Shown: positions 31,675-38,663, counted from the first letter of the stretch. The stretch: DNA of 38,663 nt from Actinomycetes bacterium (GCA_025356335.1 JANXUF010000060.1:1-38663); one strand, 5' to 3'. A program made the numbers and translations. The notes: generated by a model from the letters alone, not told the origin.

Positions 31675-33432
31675 TCATTCGGATGTCGAGGCGTTCGACG
31701 TGTCGGTCTGGTGAGCTGGGATGACAACGACCGGTGTCGGAACGTGTCTGACCACATCCATCACCACCCCACCGAGCGGTTGCTCCGACATGCCCCTGCC
31801 GTGGCTGGCCATCACGAGGATCGCCTCGGTGTGGGCATCGGCCCATTGGCGAATGGCGATCGATGCACGGGCGTGATCGATCGTCTCACCGGTCACGACG
31901 ATCTTGTGCTGCTTGGCAAGCCTCGCCGACAACCGGTCCACATACCGATTGGCGATCGATGGCGCCCCGACGACGTTCGTTCCGGGTTCGACGACTTCGA
32001 GAATGAACGCCGGCAGCCCGAAGTCGGCCGCCCATCGCGCTGCCAGTTCGGCGACTGCTTCGGAGATCAACGAGCCGTCGATGCACGCAACGATTTGGCT
32101 GTATCGACCCGTCTCTGGGGGCCGGCAACGCGGACCGACGAGGACGACGGCCCGGGGCGACCAGCGGATGATCTGTCCGGTCACCGTCGGGATCAGCGTG
32201 TCGACGAACTGTCCGTTGGCGCTGGTGTCCAGGCAGACGATGCCCCGCGGAGCTGCGGCAACCGCTGCGATCGTTGCGTCGACGACATCTGCCGATTGGA
32301 CGACCTGCCAGCGGACGCTCGCCGGCGAAACGAATTCGGTCAGCTCGGACCTCAGCCGTTCCTTCTCGACATCCCTGGCGGTGTGCCGCCCGCACGCCAG
32401 GAAGGTGACGACGGAATCCCCAGGCACGGCGAGGTTGCGCGCCGTTGTCAGCGCGGCGTCGGACGTGATGTGTTCCCCATCGATCGGCAGGATGATCTCG
32501 TCGAACACCCCCGGGCTGCGTCCCGGTCCGGCGGTAGATGGTGCCGGGTGTCGGAGCAGCGGGATCTCGATCGGGACGGTGGATATCGGCGTCTCGATCG
32601 GAACGACGAGTATCGGCGCAGCGAGTTGGTGGACGATGCGCGCCGTCGTGCTCGGATGGACCAGTCGTGCCCAGTCGGTTCGCAGATGTGTCGCCACGGC
32701 AAAGAGCTGCGCCGGGTTGCGGTCGAGATAGATCGTCAGCGCATCGGCGACGTTCCACGGGTAACTCAGCAGATGGCTGTGCACATCGATGTCCGGCCAC
32801 TGCACGCGTGTGGAGGCATCCACCCGGCGAAGGATCGTCTCCGGGTCGAACCGGCTCGGGTCAGCAGATGATCGCAGTGGCATCGAGTCGAGCAACGGGC
32901 GGGCGACGATCAGCAGCATCAACGGTACTCGCAGCCCCATCGCCCACTCGGCGGCGAACGGGATGACCTGCTCGGACTCCGGCGAACCATCCAGGCAGGC
33001 GACGACAGGCAGATCATTCGGGCGAGCGATCGCACGGGGACCGACGATGACGATCGGCAAACCGTCAGCGAGTAGTTCAGCAGCGAGCGATTCCGTCAAC
33101 ACACCCGAGGTCCTTCTCGGACCACGACTGTTCATGACGACGACCGCACCCGTGCGGCTACGAATCCGCCTGCCGATTTCGCCGGCGACGTCGCGCGCCT
33201 GGGTGACCTCGCTCGAGATGACCGGTGGGCCGGACTGCCGGACGAGGTCGAGGAGGTGGGTCCGCAGCGTCCCGGACTGCACATCACTGTCGACGACGGA
33301 CAGGAGTTCGGCGGGGATGCCGATGCGCTCGGCGAGGGCGATGGCGATCGGCAGGGCCCTCTCCGAGTCGCTCGATTCGTCGACGGTGATGATGAGGCGT
33401 TCGAGGCGATGGCGCGAGGCGGTGGAGATCAC
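31675..33432 (-). CDS. Four-domain universal stress protein
   Basis: A 585-residue protein that I divide into four Usp-like domains of about 140 residues each. They begin at RLERLIITVDESSDSERALP, DLPVVACLDGSPESEQVIPFAAEWA, FDEIILPIDGEHITSDAALTTA and YSQIVACIDGSLISEAVAELAARWA. Only the last keeps most of the ATP motif (SHGRGMSEQPLGG). In the first three it has decayed (NSRGPRRTSGVLT, THLRTDWARLVHPS, TSANGQFVDTLIPT). Most USPs have one or two domains. GTG 33432 is the most downstream sensible start; GTG 33465 or 33486 and an open frame to 33549 would overlap or abut the CBS-BON gene end. It is third in the USP - CBS-BON - USP minus-strand operon. Confidence 0.88.
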   Translation of the reverse strand: MISTASRHRLERLIITVDESSDSERALPIAIALAERIGIPAELLSVVDSDVQSGTLRTHLLDLVRQSGPPVISSEVTQARDVAGEIGRRIRSRTGAVVVMNSRGPRRTSGVLTESLAAELLADGLPIVIVGPRAIARPNDLPVVACLDGSPESEQVIPFAAEWAMGLRVPLMLLIVARPLLDSMPLRSSADPSRFDPETILRRVDASTRVQWPDIDVHSHLLSYPWNVADALTIYLDRNPAQLFAVATHLRTDWARLVHPSTTARIVHQLAAPILVVPIETPISTVPIEIPLLRHPAPSTAGPGRSPGVFDEIILPIDGEHITSDAALTTARNLAVPGDSVVTFLACGRHTARDVEKERLRSELTEFVSPASVRWQVVQSADVVDATIAAVAAAPRGIVCLDTSANGQFVDTLIPTVTGQIIRWSPRAVVLVGPRCRPPETGRYSQIVACIDGSLISEAVAELAARWAADFGLPAFILEVVEPGTNVVGAPSIANRYVDRLSARLAKQHKIVVTGETIDHARASIAIRQWADAHTEAILVMASHGRGMSEQPLGGVVMDVVRHVPTPVVVIPAHQTDTSNASTSE

Positions 33433-33499
33433 CCCTCGATCATCCGCCCGCCACGAGCGATCCACCAGGGTCCAACGACCCGACACCGTGGTTGCATGT

Positions 33500-34156
33500 T
33501 CAGGCGGAATCCATTCGGACGACGACTCGGTCGTCGAGGTCGGCGACACCGTCGATCTCGATGATCGCGTCCTCCATCGATTGCTCCGCTTCGATGTCCG
33601 TCACCGTGCCGGTCAGCGTCACGACGCCGTTCGAGACCGTTGCCCTCACCGCGCCGGCTCCCGTGATCTGTGCCGGATCCGCAAGCAGGTTGGCGATGTC
33701 GAGTGACAATTCGCGGTCTGCTCGATCGAACCGCCGCAACAGGTCGTGGCGGCTGATGATCCCGACGACACGACCGTCACGCACGACCGGGAGGCGTTTG
33801 CACGGCGTTTCCAGCATCAGTCTGGCAATGCTGGCAAGGTCGTCGTCGAGGTCGGCGACGACCGTCTCCGGCGTCATCAGCTCTGCTGCGGTCATCTCCG
33901 ACGCCGCCACGATCCACTCGATCTGCTGTCCGGCGACGACGTCATCGACGAGTCCGAGAACTCGACGGCGACCGTGGCCGTACGCGTCAGCGGCGATCAG
34001 ATCGGCTTCCGTCACGATGCCCAGCAGACGGTTCTGCAGATCGACCACCGGAAGTCCGCTGATGTCGTGCGACAACAGGGAGTGCACGATCGCCCGATAC
34101 GGCGCATCGGGACCGATGGTGATCGCTGGTGCCGTCATTGCGTCCCGTACCTTCAC
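33500..34156 (-). CDS. CBS-pair protein with C-terminal BON domain
   Basis: A 218-residue protein. Two CBS domains (VRDAMTAPAITIGPDAPYRAIVHSLLSHDISGLPVVD ... GIVTEADLI, and AELMTPETVVADLDDDLASIARLMLETPCKRLPVV ... GIISRHDLLRRF) are followed by a BON domain (VRATVSNGVVTLTGTVTDIEAEQSMEDAIIEIDGVADLDDRVVVR). CBS-BON proteins are frequent in actinobacterial stress islands; the ligand is probably an adenine nucleotide. GTG 34156 has AGGAG six bases upstream, overlapping the stop of the preceding USP gene, so the two are one operon. Confidence 0.92.
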   Translation of the reverse strand: MKVRDAMTAPAITIGPDAPYRAIVHSLLSHDISGLPVVDLQNRLLGIVTEADLIAADAYGHGRRRVLGLVDDVVAGQQIEWIVAASEMTAAELMTPETVVADLDDDLASIARLMLETPCKRLPVVRDGRVVGIISRHDLLRRFDRADRELSLDIANLLADPAQITGAGAVRATVSNGVVTLTGTVTDIEAEQSMEDAIIEIDGVADLDDRVVVRMDSA

Positions 34157-34165
34157 GGCGGACTC

Positions 34166-35023
34166 CTAGCGCACGACGACGACGGGAACTGCCGCCTCGT
34201 CGAGCACGTTGTTGACGGTGGATCCGAGCAGGCTGGAGGCGATCGCACCCCGACCGCGGGAGCCGAGTACCAACAGGTCGCCATCCTTGACCACACCCAA
34301 CAACGCCGACCCCGGCCCGTCCTCGACGAGCACCGCTGTCACTGTGACGCCGCATCGTTCGCGAGCAGACTCGACCGATTCCTCGAGCACGCATGCGGCA
34401 TCGATCTGAGTGAGTTCCCTCGCTTGCGCCGCATGAGTATCGACGCCGAGGTACGGATAGAACCAGCTGTGTACGACCGCCAATTCGACGCCGTGCAGAT
34501 CGGCCTCGTCCGCTGCCCAGATCAACGCCTTCGCCGAGGAGTCCGAGCCGTCGACACCGACGACGATCCGGTCGGGCCGCCCACGCGACGCAGCACCGCG
34601 GATGACGACGACGGGACACGGGCTGTGACGCACGACCGCACGGGCGGTGCTCCCCAGCCAGTAGCCACTGGCGAAGCCGTGGCTGTTCGACCCGACGACC
34701 ATCAGATCACTCGGCTGGAGATCGTGATGCAGAATCTGAGTCGCCGGACCTGGCGAGACCTGCATATCGACATGGAGTTCGGGGTACCGCTCGTGGATCA
34801 GTTTCTTCATCGCGCCGGCAGGCTGGGCGACTGCGTCGATGACCCTGTCGACGACATCCGTCGAGGTCCAAGATGGTGGAAGCGCAGCATCGAGCGGCAT
34901 GTCGTAGCAGGCGATGACACAGAGGTTGACGGACCGGGCAGTGGCCTCAGCGGCTGCCCAGAGCACCGCCTCTGTCGACGACGGTGAGGTGTTGTATCCA
35001 ACGACGACGGTGTGATGGTTCAT
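34166..35023 (-). CDS. Universal stress protein, two tandem domains
   Basis: A 285-residue tandem USP. Domain 1 starts HTVVVGYNTSPSSTEAVLWAAAEA and ends with VGSNSHGFASGYWLGSTARAVV. Domain 2 starts DRIVVGVDGSDSSAKALIWAADEA and ends with the canonical GSRGRGAIASSLLGSTVNNVL. Both keep the glycine motif for ATP binding. It is the first gene of a three-gene operon with the CBS-BON and four-domain USP genes. A DosR-box-like site is 34 bp before ATG 35023. Confidence 0.94.
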   Translation of the reverse strand: MNHHTVVVGYNTSPSSTEAVLWAAAEATARSVNLCVIACYDMPLDAALPPSWTSTDVVDRVIDAVAQPAGAMKKLIHERYPELHVDMQVSPGPATQILHHDLQPSDLMVVGSNSHGFASGYWLGSTARAVVRHSPCPVVVIRGAASRGRPDRIVVGVDGSDSSAKALIWAADEADLHGVELAVVHSWFYPYLGVDTHAAQARELTQIDAACVLEESVESARERCGVTVTAVLVEDGPGSALLGVVKDGDLLVLGSRGRGAIASSLLGSTVNNVLDEAAVPVVVVR

Positions 35024-35056
35024 ACGATCATCGTCTGCCGTCGATACCTCGAACGC

Positions 35057-35072
35057 TAGGGCCGAGAGTCAT
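35057..35072 (-). promoter_or_regulatory. DosR-box-like site upstream of the USP operon
   Basis: Read towards the tandem-USP gene the site is ATGACTCTCGGCCCTA; the CTCGGCCCTA half is intact and the far half is weaker. It ends 34 bp before ATG 35023, the same distance as the site before the MgtA-like ATPase gene. Confidence 0.5.
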
Positions 35073-35125
35073 CGCTGAGGAACCGGAGCAGCCGCAGACC
35101 GCCGGCGCCGCACGCTCTCAGCAGC

Positions 35126-35173
35126 ATGCTCACGGTGCTGGATGCACACAGTGCCGGATGCTCACAGATAGCC
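35126..35173. repeat. Imperfect 16-bp tandem repeats
   Basis: Three adjacent 16-bp units, ATGCTCACGGTGCTGG, ATGCACACAGTGCCGG and ATGCTCACAGATAGCC, lie between the PPOX gene and the USP operon. The third is only half conserved and reaches into the 3' end of the PPOX gene. Their spacing is exact. They may be a short slippage product or binding-site array. Confidence 0.6.
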
Positions 35174-35587
35174 GCGGGCATCGAGCTGGTCCCGCTCGCG
35201 GCCTGCTCTGACCCAGCGACCGCTCACTTCGTCGATCACGATCTTCGTCCACGAGGCCTTCGGCCCTGGTGCCCATGGCGCGAGCCGTTCTCGGGCATCG
35301 GCACTGACGGACTCCTCGCTGATCGCGTAGGCGCGGCCATGAACGATCACGCTCCAGCCTTGACGCTCGACGGCGTCCAACTCGTCGATCTCCAAGGTCA
35401 CGGCGGTGCCGTCGACGATCGGCTGGTCGGCTCGCGTCAAGATCTCGCCGGCAGTGAGTAGGTAGTTCACCGGACGCAGATGTCTGCCGTCTGACCCGGA
35501 AACGAGTCTGGCAATCTGGTGACTACCGAGCAGGCGCAGGCAGTCTTCGCGCTCGAGCGTCGCCTCACGCGGTGTCCCCATGGTCAT
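35162..35587 (-). CDS. PPOX-type flavin-dependent protein (pyridoxamine oxidase-like)
   Basis: A 141-residue split-barrel protein of the putative PNPOx/PPOX class. It shows LEREDCLRLLGSHQIARLVSGSDGRHLRPVNYLLTAGEILTRADQ, VTLEIDELDAVERQGWSVIVHGRAYAI and a C-terminal KIVIDEVSGRWVR. Such proteins bind FMN or F420; the substrate is unknown, and similar genes occur in actinobacterial hypoxia clusters. ATG 35587 has AAGGAG eight bases upstream. Its initiation region is nearly identical to that of the BON gene immediately upstream, with which it forms an operon (48-bp gap). Confidence 0.88.
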   Translation of the reverse strand: MTMGTPREATLEREDCLRLLGSHQIARLVSGSDGRHLRPVNYLLTAGEILTRADQPIVDGTAVTLEIDELDAVERQGWSVIVHGRAYAISEESVSADARERLAPWAPGPKASWTKIVIDEVSGRWVRAGRERDQLDARGYL

Positions 35588-35635
35588 GATGATCGCTCCT
35601 TGCGAGTGCTGACGGTTCCCGGCTCGGGAGCGGAC

Positions 35636-36310
35636 TCAGACGATGTGAATGTTGTTGTGCACGAGTTCGACACCGGTCGCCGACCACGCAGCTGCCTCGG
35701 CCTGGGAGCGAGCGGCGAAGGAACGGGTGGTTCCGTCGAGCCACACCTCATGGCCGACGGTCATCACATGGATGTCCCGCGAATCCCAGTCGGCGTTGCG
35801 GTGCATCGCCGACACGATCCGTGAACGGACGACGTTGCTGTTCGCCTGCGGCTTCACCAGGATGCTGTTCTCGATCCAGGCGACCCCCTTGATGTCACCA
35901 ACAGCGCGGTAGGCGGCGTTCTTCTGGAACTGGTGATCCACCGTGCCGCTCAACTTGACGACGCCGGAACGCACGACAGCCCTGACGGTGTCAGGGACGG
36001 TTGCGCTGTTCTCGAGCACGTGCTCGACAGCGAGGCCGACATCCTGGTCGGTCCCGCCATGTCCCGTCATCGGTACCACGACGATCTCATCGACGATCGC
36101 GTGAACGCCCTTTACGCGGCGTGCCGCTTTGACGGCTGCCAGTCGGTGCGCAAGCGTATGAACGGTTCCGGCGATGGTGACGGTGTGGTCGGTGACGGAG
36201 ACGCCGACGCTTGTCGAAGGGACTGCCGGGTCCCACTCCAGTTCGTCTTCGACGTCCGACCTGAGGTCGACATCAGCGATGGTCGGGGGCCCGCTTGCAA
36301 TCATGGTCAT
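35636..36310 (-). CDS. Triple BON-domain protein
   Basis: A 224-residue protein of three BON domains (about 12-80, 85-155 and 156-224). Each has the V-x-V-x-x-G-x-V/A core: VSVTDHTVTIAGTVHTLAHRLAAVKAARRVKGVHAI, AVVRSGVVKLSGTVDHQFQKNAAYRAVGDIKGVAWI and VMTVGHEVWLDGTTRSFAARSQAEAAAWSATGVELV. BON domains bind membranes or macromolecules. There is no signal peptide, so it is probably cytoplasmic, unlike the periplasmic OsmY/BON lipoproteins. ATG 36310 has AAGGAG eight bases upstream. It is first in an operon with the PPOX gene. A DosR-like site lies 70 bp upstream. Confidence 0.9.
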   Translation of the reverse strand: MTMIASGPPTIADVDLRSDVEDELEWDPAVPSTSVGVSVTDHTVTIAGTVHTLAHRLAAVKAARRVKGVHAIVDEIVVVPMTGHGGTDQDVGLAVEHVLENSATVPDTVRAVVRSGVVKLSGTVDHQFQKNAAYRAVGDIKGVAWIENSILVKPQANSNVVRSRIVSAMHRNADWDSRDIHVMTVGHEVWLDGTTRSFAARSQAEAAAWSATGVELVHNNIHIV

Positions 36311-36379
36311 GGTGATCGCTCCTTACGAATGGAGTCGGTATGGCTCACTCCCATCGTCACTCGACCACCACGTAGTCGC

Positions 36380-36395
36380 CAGAGGCTTTGGTCCC
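36380..36395 (-). promoter_or_regulatory. DosR-box-like site upstream of the BON gene
   Basis: Read towards the gene the site is GGGACCAAAGCCTCTG. The GGGAC half is perfect, and GGGACCAAAGCCTC fits the palindromic DosR form GGGACTWWAGTCCC at 11 of 14 positions. It lies 70 bp before ATG 36310. The rest of the 36311-36510 gap holds only the 18-bp duplication at its far end. Confidence 0.45.
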
Positions 36396-36486
36396 ACACC
36401 TGGCCAAACGACCCGATGCTGTGCATCGCCGCCCTGCTGCTCGAACGCCGCTATGCATGACGACGCGGTACGGGCATCGCCGCACC

Positions 36487-36522
36487 GACCGATCAGTTCA
36501 GGCCGACCGATCAGTTCAGGCC
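36487..36522. repeat. Perfect 18-bp tandem duplication over a stop codon
   Basis: The unit GACCGATCAGTTCAGGCC occurs twice without a gap (36487-36504 and 36505-36522). It covers the last codons and TGA of the eRF1-like gene, so a second copy of the gene end, with its own stop, lies directly behind it. A recent slippage event is the simplest reading. Confidence 0.85.
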
Positions 36523-36900
36523 GAGTTGATCCACTGCCGTGAAATACTTCCGTGCGTACGCCGCCAGCTGACCGGCTGTCGGGTGATCGAGCGGCTCGGT
36601 GCCGACGATGCGCTTGGCGAGATCGGCGTGGCGCTCGATGACATAGCGTTCGAACGCATCCTTTGCAGTCCCCGGACCGGTGATCAGGACCGCATGGCTA
36701 TCGGCCAGTGCCTCGGCGATTTCGCCGAAGAACTGCAGATCGTCGTTCGTGTGTCCTTCGCCTTGGAACTGGTCCTGATGGCGGATGTGGCGTTCCGGCA
36801 TCTGACTGTGGATTTCGATGGTCTCGCTCTCACCGAGCGAGAAGCCGATGACCTTGGCCTCGCGATGGTCGAGCCAGACGATTGCATGTACGTGGGACAT
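36511..36900 (-). CDS. eRF1-like small protein ('translational machinery protein')
   Basis: A 129-residue protein beginning SHVHAIVWLDHREAKVIGFSLGE, with the histidine-rich middle MPERHIRHQDQFQGEGHTNDDLQFFGEIAEAL. The C-terminal eRF1-domain-3-like part is SHAVLITGPGTAKDAFERYVIERHADLAKRIVGTEPLDHPTAGQLAAYARKYF. Relatives in proteobacteria and actinobacteria are annotated as translational machinery or eRF1-like proteins, and a role in ribosome rescue or hibernation is only suspected. ATG 36900 follows AAGGAAG. Its C-terminal codons and stop are inside the 18-bp duplication. A DosR-like site lies 100 bp upstream. Confidence 0.85.
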   Translation of the reverse strand: MSHVHAIVWLDHREAKVIGFSLGESETIEIHSQMPERHIRHQDQFQGEGHTNDDLQFFGEIAEALADSHAVLITGPGTAKDAFERYVIERHADLAKRIVGTEPLDHPTAGQLAAYARKYFTAVDQLGLN

Positions 36901-36923
36901 GGGGTGTCTTCCTTGTCAGCTAC

Positions 36924-36943
36924 GGATCCGAATGTTCGGATCC
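36924..36943. repeat. Perfect palindrome upstream of the eRF1-like gene
   Basis: GGATCCGAATGTTCGGATCC has perfect 9-bp arms around a 2-base centre. It lies 24 bp upstream of ATG 36900 and 70 bp after the metal ATPase stop, both genes being on the minus strand. No U-tract follows, and with a 2-base loop it suits an operator better than a terminator. Confidence 0.6.
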
Positions 36944-36999
36944 TATGCGCCGCGGTCTCGGCGTCACCTCCCCACGATGCCCGCGCCGCAGCCCGCGAC

Positions 37000-37015
37000 T
37001 AGGGAACAAAGACTC
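37000..37015 (-). promoter_or_regulatory. DosR-box-like site upstream of the eRF1-like gene
   Basis: Read towards the eRF1-like gene the site is GAGTCTTTGTTCCCTA, about 11 of 15 positions. It overlaps the stop codon of the upstream ATPase gene and lies 100 bp before ATG 36900, the same distance as the site before the CBS gene. Confidence 0.4.
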
Positions 37016-38663
37016 ATGCTCGAGACATCGGTCCGACGGAGGCATGCGGTTCGTCGGCGAGCGACAGGTAGCTCTCGTCCTCCTGGGCGAAGTGCAACTC
37101 GAGCAGCGCATACAACCCGTACAGCAATCGCTGGAGATCGCGCACGTCCGCCGCTGACGGGGTGCCGTCACCGACCCGCCCGACGATCACTGCGGTCTGC
37201 GCCGTCAACCGGGCAATCTCCGCATGTGCCCGGCTCATCGTTGCGGTCCGGTCGGTACCCCCGAGCGCCGAGGCGATGATCGGGTACAGCAGACGCCCCT
37301 CTTCTTCCTCGTGTGGGCCGATCTCCTCGACGAGCAGACGTTGGGCGGTGCGCACCGCCGACATCGCCTCGCTCCCCGCCAGCGCCCCGAGGGCGTCGGC
37401 CGCTGTTCGGATCAACGCAACTTCAGGACGCAGCCTGCGGTGTGCCGCACTGAATCGCAGCGCAAGCGTCGATGCTCCCTCGTCGAGACGAACCTCGTTG
37501 CGGCCGGCGCGAAGGGCGCGCAGCGCATTGAGGATCACGGCCACATCGATGACCTCCTGCAGCAGGGCTCCCCATGCCGGCGGCAGCAGACCGACCGCCG
37601 CCGCCCCCATGGCGATCACCGACATCGCCATGCCGGCCACGACACTCTGCAGGGCGATGGACCGTGCCCGCCGAGCGATGAGATGCGCCTCACCGAGGCG
37701 GTCGAGACGATCGACCGTCAACACGATGTCGGCGGTCTCCGAGGAGGCGGTCGAGCCGCGCGCTCCGATGGCAACGCCGACATCGGCCGCTGCGAGCGCC
37801 GGTGCGTCGTTGATGCCGTCACCGACCATGATGGTCGTGCCGTTGGCGGTTTCGCGGCGGACGACGTCGACCTTGTCAGCAGGAGATTGCTGTGCGGCGA
37901 TGTCGTCCACACCGAGCATCGCGCCGACTGACGAAGCGACTTCGAAGCGGTCGCCGGTGACCATCACGACGCGCCGGATACCGCTCTGACGCAGATTGCG
38001 AATCGTTCGCCCGGCGTCAGCCCGAATGGGATCGTTGAGCAGCAGCGCCCCGGCCGGCATGTCGTCGATCCCGACGAAAACGCAGAGCGACCCATCGAAC
38101 TCGGCGATCGAACGAGCCTGCTCGACCCATGATTCGCTGCCTGTCACGCCGGTCCACGCACCGTTGCCGACTCGAACCTGGTGACCGTCGGCGGTGCCGG
38201 CGACGCCAGATCCGGCAACCTCGGTCGCATCGGACGGCACCACCAGATCGATCTGCCGCTCCCGCGCGCCGCGCACGATCGCCGCGGCGAGCACATGCGG
38301 TGAGATCTGGTCGACGCTGGCAGCCAGCCGTAACACGTCAGCGGACTGGAAACCGTCGGCGGTGAGGATCTGGACGATTGTCGGGCGGCCGAGCGTCAGC
38401 GTTCCGGTCTTGTCGAACAACAGCACATCGGCACGAGCGAGCAACTCGAGCGCTCCTCCGCCTTTGACGACGACGCCACGCTTGGCGGCTCGGGACAGGC
38501 CGGCGACGATCGCCACTGGCGCAGCGAGGATCAACGGACACGGGGTGGCGACGACGAGCACGGCGATGCCTCGGACAGCGTCACCGCTGATGATCCATGC
38601 GAGCGCTGCTACCGCGAACGACACGCCGAGGAAGCCGAGCGCGAACCGATCGGCGAGACGCAC
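37014..38663 (-). CDS. P1B-5-type metal ATPase with C-terminal hemerythrin domain (partial)
   Basis: The last 549 residues of a heavy-metal P-type ATPase cut by the right window edge. The metal motif TPCP (fragment residues 40-43) in LVVATPCPLILAAPVAIVAGL, the phosphorylation site DKTGT (84-88), VTGD, MVGDGINDAPAL and LLQEVIDVAVILNALRAL identify the P1B-5 (TPC) class. From about residue 404 a hemerythrin-like four-helix domain follows, with ligand residues His408, His451-Glu452, His480, His524 and Glu528-Asp529. A hemerythrin-like domain is known in the P1B-5 ATPase of Acidothermus cellulolyticus, where a di-iron centre binds oxygen. The transported metal is uncertain (Ni, Fe or Co proposed for the class). 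An O2-responsive transporter fits the rest of this island. Confidence 0.92.
   Translation of the reverse strand: MRLADRFALGFLGVSFAVAALAWIISGDAVRGIAVLVVATPCPLILAAPVAIVAGLSRAAKRGVVVKGGGALELLARADVLLFDKTGTLTLGRPTIVQILTADGFQSADVLRLAASVDQISPHVLAAAIVRGARERQIDLVVPSDATEVAGSGVAGTADGHQVRVGNGAWTGVTGSESWVEQARSIAEFDGSLCVFVGIDDMPAGALLLNDPIRADAGRTIRNLRQSGIRRVVMVTGDRFEVASSVGAMLGVDDIAAQQSPADKVDVVRRETANGTTIMVGDGINDAPALAAADVGVAIGARGSTASSETADIVLTVDRLDRLGEAHLIARRARSIALQSVVAGMAMSVIAMGAAAVGLLPPAWGALLQEVIDVAVILNALRALRAGRNEVRLDEGASTLALRFSAAHRRLRPEVALIRTAADALGALAGSEAMSAVRTAQRLLVEEIGPHEEEEGRLLYPIIASALGGTDRTATMSRAHAEIARLTAQTAVIVGRVGDGTPSAADVRDLQRLLYGLYALLELHFAQEDESYLSLADEPHASVGPMSRA

Overview
The window reads as high-GC actinobacterial chromosome, most likely from the class Acidimicrobiia (Ilumatobacter-like). 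This is inferred from gene content and protein style (WS/DGAT acyltransferase, DUF6027- and DUF5709-like small proteins, mycoredoxin-like glutaredoxin, DosR/DosS-type elements), not from a marker gene. No rRNA, tRNA, CRISPR array, insertion sequence or phage gene was seen. Both edges cut genes: 13 codons of a plus-strand gene at the left, and the 5' part of a metal ATPase gene at the right.

Region 1 (1-11.1 kb) is ordinary single genes and short operons: a cysteine-containing hypothetical protein, a prolyl oligopeptidase followed by an amidohydrolase, a hemolysin-III-type membrane protein with two small proteins, an SMP-30/gluconolactonase-like protein, a TrmN6-like methyltransferase overlapping a TetR regulator, a GNAT acetyltransferase, a SnoaL-like protein, a glutaredoxin, two small charged proteins and a DUF2071 protein.

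Region 2 (11.2-24.3 kb) starts with a minus-strand phosphoketolase-acetate kinase operon (xfp-ackA) and a STAS protein. Divergent from these runs a plus-strand series: MgtA-like P-type ATPase, CDF efflux protein, WS/DGAT acyltransferase, acyl-CoA synthetase, an unrecognised membrane protein and a UlaG-like metallo-beta-lactamase-fold hydrolase.

Region 3 (24.3-38.7 kb) looks like a hypoxia/dormancy island. It holds a complete arginine deiminase operon (permease-arcA-arcB-arcC), a CBS-pair protein divergent from it, a single-domain universal stress protein (USP), a DosS-like histidine kinase without a sensor domain, a four-domain USP, a CBS-BON protein, a two-domain USP, a PPOX-type flavin protein, a triple-BON protein, an eRF1-like small protein and a TPC-type heavy-metal ATPase fused to a hemerythrin domain.

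The main observation is a 16-bp DosR-box-like motif (GGGACTTTCGGCCCTA-like) found by eye in eight places: before xfp, the MgtA-like ATPase, the arc permease, the CBS gene, two USP genes, the BON gene and the eRF1-like gene. In all eight the CCCTA-like end faces the gene. If real, one response regulator encoded outside the window would control two ATP-yielding acyl-phosphate routes (acetyl phosphate through AckA, carbamoyl phosphate through ArcC), lipid storage, cation transport and stress proteins. That would be a dormancy regulon resembling those of Mycobacterium and Streptomyces in a different actinobacterial class.
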